Part shown: in pieces, positions 47,595 through 52,500 of the stretch
How the letters are laid out: the number at the start of each line of letters is the position of its first letter
Numbering within the stretch: the stretch's first letter is position 1
Assembly (NCBI GenBank): GCA_015478945.1
Contig: JABUQX010131280.1
Location: forward strand, 1-52,500
Direction: 5' to 3'
From: Trachelipus rathkii
Taxonomy: Eukaryota > Arthropoda > Malacostraca > Isopoda > Trachelipodidae
DNA length: 52,500 nucleotides
Translations under genes and position numbers: made by a program
The notes under the pieces: model-generated
Database searches by the model: none
What the model saw: only the letters and a program-made list of their open reading frames with translations
Told to the model about the DNA's origin: nothing

Positions 47595-48300
47595 TATTAA
47601 TAAGCTTTATATTTAGAGCTAATAAATTTTGCTGACAATAACTTGGTACTGGAACTATGATATGCATAATACAACGATCAATCATAAGAATTTGTAAATT
47701 ACTTCCTAATAAAGCAAGGAAGTTTTTTCAGTCACAAACATAATCATGGTAAACATATTCAGTCCCAAGTATATAATCACTCACAACGAAACGATACATT
47801 ACGATACGCAAAATTTATTGGTCTTTCGAAGTTAAAATTGGTCGATATTTGGAGTCTGATAAGTCGAACTCTGTTTCATTCTTATTTAAAAAGCGTGTAT
47901 CATCAGGTAAATCAAACCATCTCTGTGCTCCATGTACCTTAGCCCTCTCTTCTAACCAACCTAACGAGACCATTTATGATTCATACGTACCGACTCTATT
48001 CGATTTTTCAGAATACACATATCGAAGGTATCAATGGTCTTTTGATAACAAATAGTATACAGAGAAGATAAGTTTTCCTTATTATAATTCTAACTCTAGA
48101 ACTAGAATAAATATGCTGTAACGTACATATTTCTCACATTAATAAAGCTCCAGTATGAGCATAGCCAGAACTAAACGAATATAATGCACAATGACAAAAC
48201 CTAACACACCTGAAGCACGAATTCGTACTGATATTACTGTCACTATTATCATTAAAATAAATCTTCGAAGCTTAAACAAACTAAAGTACCTAGCAACAGC
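47595..48300. other. unique-looking A+T-rich spacer between repeat copies
   Basis: A 68-codon plus-strand frame (47849-48055) is open but has no recognisable domain. Nothing else is seen. Confidence 0.4.
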
Positions 48301-48331
48301 GTACAAAACGTAACCTTTTCACACTTTTTTT
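48301..48331 (+). repeat. diverged long repeat, copy C (start only)
   Basis: The word GTACAAAACGTAACC followed by TTTTCACACTTTTTTT matches the start of copies B and D. The second diagnostic word is not clear at the expected distance, so this copy is weak or truncated. Confidence 0.4.
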
Positions 48332-49594
48332 GGGGTCAAAGTTTCACATAAGAGTCCACACAACTAGAAAACATTTCCATCATTAGTTCAATACTATATA
48401 ACTAATTTAAAATACTATTAGATATTATTATATTCGGCGGAGTAATCCATCTTTCGGATTTAAACAACTAGCACAAAAATGAGTTTCTTTGTTTTTGCGG
48501 AGAAACCACGCGCACATATATTCGATTACAATGCGAATGAGTGAAACTCAATAGAATACTAGGTCACTAATTAATAAATACTAGTTTTATGATAGGACTT
48601 ACGGCTATGAAGCTAAGAAAAATTTAACCTCGAATCAATTGACATAGATATCAATCCGTATAATCGAACAATCTGATAAAACAACAGGACGATGATAAGG
48701 GCCAAAATAACAAAATAATTTTACTACTTAAACCAAGTCCAACACTTAACGACTCCAGCTCATTTAAAGTGTCTAATGACTAGCGATTGTTAACTCGACA
48801 AAAACGTAAATCTTTATCAATTATCATTTTTTCCAGCATATCTCTATCACAACTACTCAAAAGTCGTTCTTATCTTTTTGTTAAACTGTTTAATGACACA
48901 AGGTAAATATATTCTAGACAAAAGCCAACTCTCCATGAACCGCAAGACATTTCATTGGTTCTTTCCTCTTATTAGATACATCACGATTTTAAAAAACCAA
49001 TGATCCTACTTAGTGGTGATATAGATACACAAAACGGCATATACTGTAGGCAAACAACAAGTTTAATCTTCAAACCATAACATTTAAAAATACAGATTCT
49101 TTTGGAATAAAATAAAGGTTAATAAATAATTGGGATAATTTTTAATAGTTTACGTGACTCTCTTTACTAGCTAGAAATCATTCTAAAGTTAAAATTCAGT
49201 AAATCAGACCATCATTACAACCTCCCTCCTGCAATAGTCCTCGTCTCCACTCCATACCTTTTGTAGCTTTAATTTTGATATTCTCTATTTTGATTCATTT
49301 GGTGGATGAGGTTTGAAGTATATTGTTAAAAAATTTCTCAAAATCATAACACAAAAAGAAGTTTTTTATTATTACTATAACTCTTTTTATTATTACAATT
49401 TATATACATACAGAGTTTTTTTTTTACATTAATTTTTATATATTGTAATAACATAATCATAATACCTGATACGTAGAGTAAATATATTAATTTACACAAA
49501 ATATCCTAAAACGGCAAATGAAATAAAGAAATAGCTAATAACATTTAACAAAATTCAGCACTTACAACCGAAAGCCGGCAATCTTAACATCTTG

Positions 49595-49793
49595 GTACAA
49601 AACGTTACACACCACTATTTCTCTCACTTTTTTTCAAGCAATATCTCTTAAAGATCCGACTATCCAATGTTTTATTTATATTTATTCATTTTACGCTTTG
49701 TAGGAATAATTAACAAAAAATTTAGCATAACCCTGTCTATCATCATACTGACACGAATATATTGCTAACACACAGAATTTTTTACATCAACAT
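49595..49793 (+). repeat. diverged long repeat, copy D
   Basis: It begins GTACAAAACGTTACAC, then CTCACTTTTTTTCAA, and has GAATTTTTTACATCAACATAG 177 bp after the start. This is colinear with copy B. Confidence 0.45.
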
Positions 49794-50985
49794 AGTAATA
49801 TGTAGCAAAATTTGATCATGACCCTCGTCTAAATATCATAATCCCCAAACGAATAATTGCAAAGCAACAAAGTTTTAACCAAAAGATAACATAAAAAATA
49901 ACAAAATTTATTAAAAACATAACATGATAAAAATATATTTCTCTTGAATTAAGGTTGATTTACTCACATGTTTTAGAAGTGAGCGATAGCTTTACTTGAC
50001 TTTCAAAGCCTCACGTAAAATCAGTGAAAATCTAGAACCTCCACCACAGCAGTTTACCGCTACCGCACCAATATTATCCTTTAATGATCATTGAACTAAT
50101 TGATCAAGTCATATTTCGATGTTATTTTCTATCTTTATGGAATTTAACATCAAAAAATAAGTTCATATATATAATAAGCTGAACCTTATTATGTGATTAT
50201 TTTCATTATAAATCATTTTTATATACAATACAAGCTAGACATTTATGCTACTAAACTGACTTGAATAAGCATATAAGTAACAAGCAATCCAAACATCCTA
50301 ACGGAGATACCCTCGCAGTAAATAATGTTGATAATCAGACTAACAATCCCTAGAATTGGACAATGTCGCGATACACTACAATTGCAAAGATGTACAAGAT
50401 AGCTATACAGATAGCAATCAGACTCAATATATACAGAAATGCTCCCACTTTTCCCGTCATCTCAGCAACGAATTAAAAGGGGAACAAGTTTAAAATATAT
50501 ATAACATAAATAAATCCAACTTAATAAAAATGATGTATCCAATATACTATCAAAATCGATACCGCCAGCTGTGAACTTGACATTAACACTACTTCATCAA
50601 AGTGTCACACGGCTCCAAAGATACCATCATATTGAACTATGAATAACCGAGAATTAGCAATAAACTTCAGTTGTGACAACCTAAATTTATCTCAACAAAA
50701 ATCTTATACTTAAGGCTTCTACGTTTCTATACCACTCTATGTCAGTACAGTTTAACACATAGGTAATCTTGCCTATGCCAAAAACTGCATGTCATTTTCT
50801 TCTTAATAACAAAATATGAATGTTTAATTTCACACAGTCATAGTTATATTTAACATAATAACGTACCTAACTTAACGAATAAACAGTTTTCATTAACCGT
50901 AAAAGACAGAGATATACTAAAGTCAGACAACCCAATCAACCGTGCTCTAGAAAGAAAAATAACACAATTGGGTGATGCAGTCTCT
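49794..50985. other. G-poor, A/C-rich gene-empty DNA
   Basis: No gene is seen. In hand-counted 60-base lines C exceeds G on the plus strand by about two to one. Confidence 0.45.
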
Positions 50986-51350
50986 ATGAGAGAGCTGTTA
51001 TGAATTACCTGAGTAGGGTTGGATCACCCGAAGTGGTGTATAATGGAGGAAGTTATAGAAGGCCTCAGCACAAACAACTGATAGGAACCATTACTCCGCG
51101 CTCTCGGACACGGTAAATTGGGTAAATAGACGCCGCTGTAACAGGGTCGCGGCAATAAGGTTGATGATCCACACACACCCTCTGTTTAAAGGTGGCCGAT
51201 CTTGCCCGTTAATGAGCCAACTGGCTATCGTTCGATATTATCAAGAGCAGCCCTCTAAACTCAACAGGAAGTTATTTAGAACGAGCGAACACAAATTCAG
51301 TGCCTACGCCAAAACCCCATCACTTGGGCGGGCGGACCCTGGCCCTTAAT
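50986..51350. other. G+C-rich island
   Basis: A balanced-composition segment with abrupt edges in A+T-rich DNA. A 62-codon plus-strand frame (51161-51349) opens with ATG and ends in a Pro-rich tail. No domain is seen. It is similar in kind to the islands near 3.1, 6.2 and 30.9 kb. Confidence 0.35.
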
Positions 51351-51696
51351 ATACAATGCTAAAGAGACATTGAAAAAATTAATACCATGAGTTTCAGATT
51401 TAACCACAATTAAAATGAAGCAATAAAAGACATATTCACAATGTATAGAAAAAAACCAATACCATCTTATAACATTTTTGAGAATATCACAAATAAATGA
51501 TGAAGCAAAACTCGTTAGAATATCGGCCATAATCACACTAACTCGATACTGTTAATTAATAACTAGATAAAAATAACATTTAATACATAATTAGTCATCT
51601 AAAAATAACGATTATCAAAATGATACTTAAAAGCATTTCTTTGAATCGATCCAACAGCTTCTAAACACAATTCGTTGCTCTAAATTATAAAAAGAA
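51351..51696. other. A+T-rich non-coding DNA
   Basis: I see nothing identifiable here. Confidence 0.5.
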
Positions 51697-51858
51697 TTCG
51701 TAGATAATAATAATAATATATCATATAATAATAAGGTGAGATAATAAAATACTAATATAAAGAATAATAAATAATATAATTGATTTAATAATATTTTACA
51801 ATAATATTATCTCAATGAATAAAATCAATAATAATATATAATAATAATAAATAATAGC
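51697..51858. repeat. AAT/ATA-rich low-complexity array
   Basis: About 160 bp dominated by AAT/ATA trinucleotides with short interruptions. It is a degenerate trinucleotide microsatellite, distinct from the (TA)n blocks. Confidence 0.8.
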
Positions 51859-52500
51859 TTTATTCAAAATTAACCCCGACCAGTCCTCTAAGAGTAATAC
51901 GTCAAAAGCAGTTATTGGAGTTTAAAAATGTAAAGCTGGTTATGCGGAGCCGTTTCTTTTCCTCTTCTGGTTGTTACCAAAGAGTGAGTTAACAAGGAAA
52001 GCAATAATAAACACGACTGAGTTGAGTGGAAGTCGTAGTGGAGAAGTTTTGACACTCACACTCTTTGTTAACGTCTTGGGTGTACGAACTCAATCTGACC
52101 GAATTAATTTGACTCTTAGTGTATAGAAAATTTGGTCCCTTCTATAATACTGTTGGTTTATTATCATCGAATATAATTATTGATTCATATACGATCATTG
52201 GTTAATCAATCTAACCCGTATCTTCATAAAACAATACTGTTTTACTTTATATCCATATTCTAATAATTGTAGGAGGTTATAGTTTCTCACTGCAAAACAA
52301 ATTCGTCTCAATAAGTCTACCTATATAAATATTATTTTTTAAAGTTGAATGACATCTTTGTATATTATATATTATTAGTGTTCTTTATTGTATAATACTA
52401 CGTCTAGTAAATAATTATCTTAATTTGTTGAAATATTTTAACACCTCACATTAGTATTTTATATATATTTACAAGGTATATAGCATTATGAAATGTTCAG
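51859..52500. other. non-coding DNA to window end
   Basis: No gene is seen. The segment becomes very A+T-rich in its last 200 bp. Confidence 0.5.

Overview
The window looks like nuclear DNA of an arthropod. A hymenopteran is my best guess but is not proven. Pointers are an A+T-rich, gene-poor background with (TA)n, (AG)n and AAT-rich simple repeats, isolated CpG-rich islands, canonical GT-AG introns, a CCAAT/GC-box/TATA/initiator promoter, AATAAA signals and coding CAG tracts. There are no bacterial operons, tRNA or rRNA genes, CRISPR arrays or transposase genes that I can recognise.

Only about 20.7-26.7 kb carries convincing coding sequence. The first part (20.7-23.8 kb) is a compact cluster of four single-exon ORFs with short, very A+T-rich spacers. 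Two read leftward: a Ser/acidic protein, and a membrane protein with a signal peptide, an acidic ectodomain and one membrane segment. Across a 191-bp divergent spacer two read rightward: a 349-aa charged protein and a 128-aa coiled-coil/basic protein. None is recognisable by eye. Dense intronless ORFs inside sparse eukaryotic DNA resemble integrated and domesticated large DNA virus gene clusters, for example the intronless structural-protein loci known in ichneumonid wasps. That origin is an inference.

The second part (24.5-27.3 kb) is an ordinary spliced host-type gene. It has a near-textbook promoter, a Lys-rich first exon, an alternative terminal exon with its own stop and poly(A) signal, and downstream exons that encode a Gln-rich protein with two tracts of exactly 12 CAG. 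All usable splice junctions are phase 1, so skipping the terminal exon switches a 237-residue product to a 444-residue one. Degenerate copies of the Gln-rich module continue to about 27.3 kb.

The flanks (1-20.3 kb and 27.4-52.5 kb) have no convincing genes. They hold (TA)n blocks, the largest at 29.8-30.8 kb, a duplicated anchor-plus-minisatellite module at 6.8-7.3 kb, GC islands near 3.1, 6.2, 16.6, 18.5-20.3, 30.8-31.1, 32.0-32.4 and 51.0-51.3 kb, and a diverged long repeat family at 45.4-49.8 kb. The (TA)n arrays are irregular and exon-like fragments are broken. Part of the flanking sequence may therefore be unpolished long-read consensus, and broken frames there should not be read as true pseudogenes without checking.
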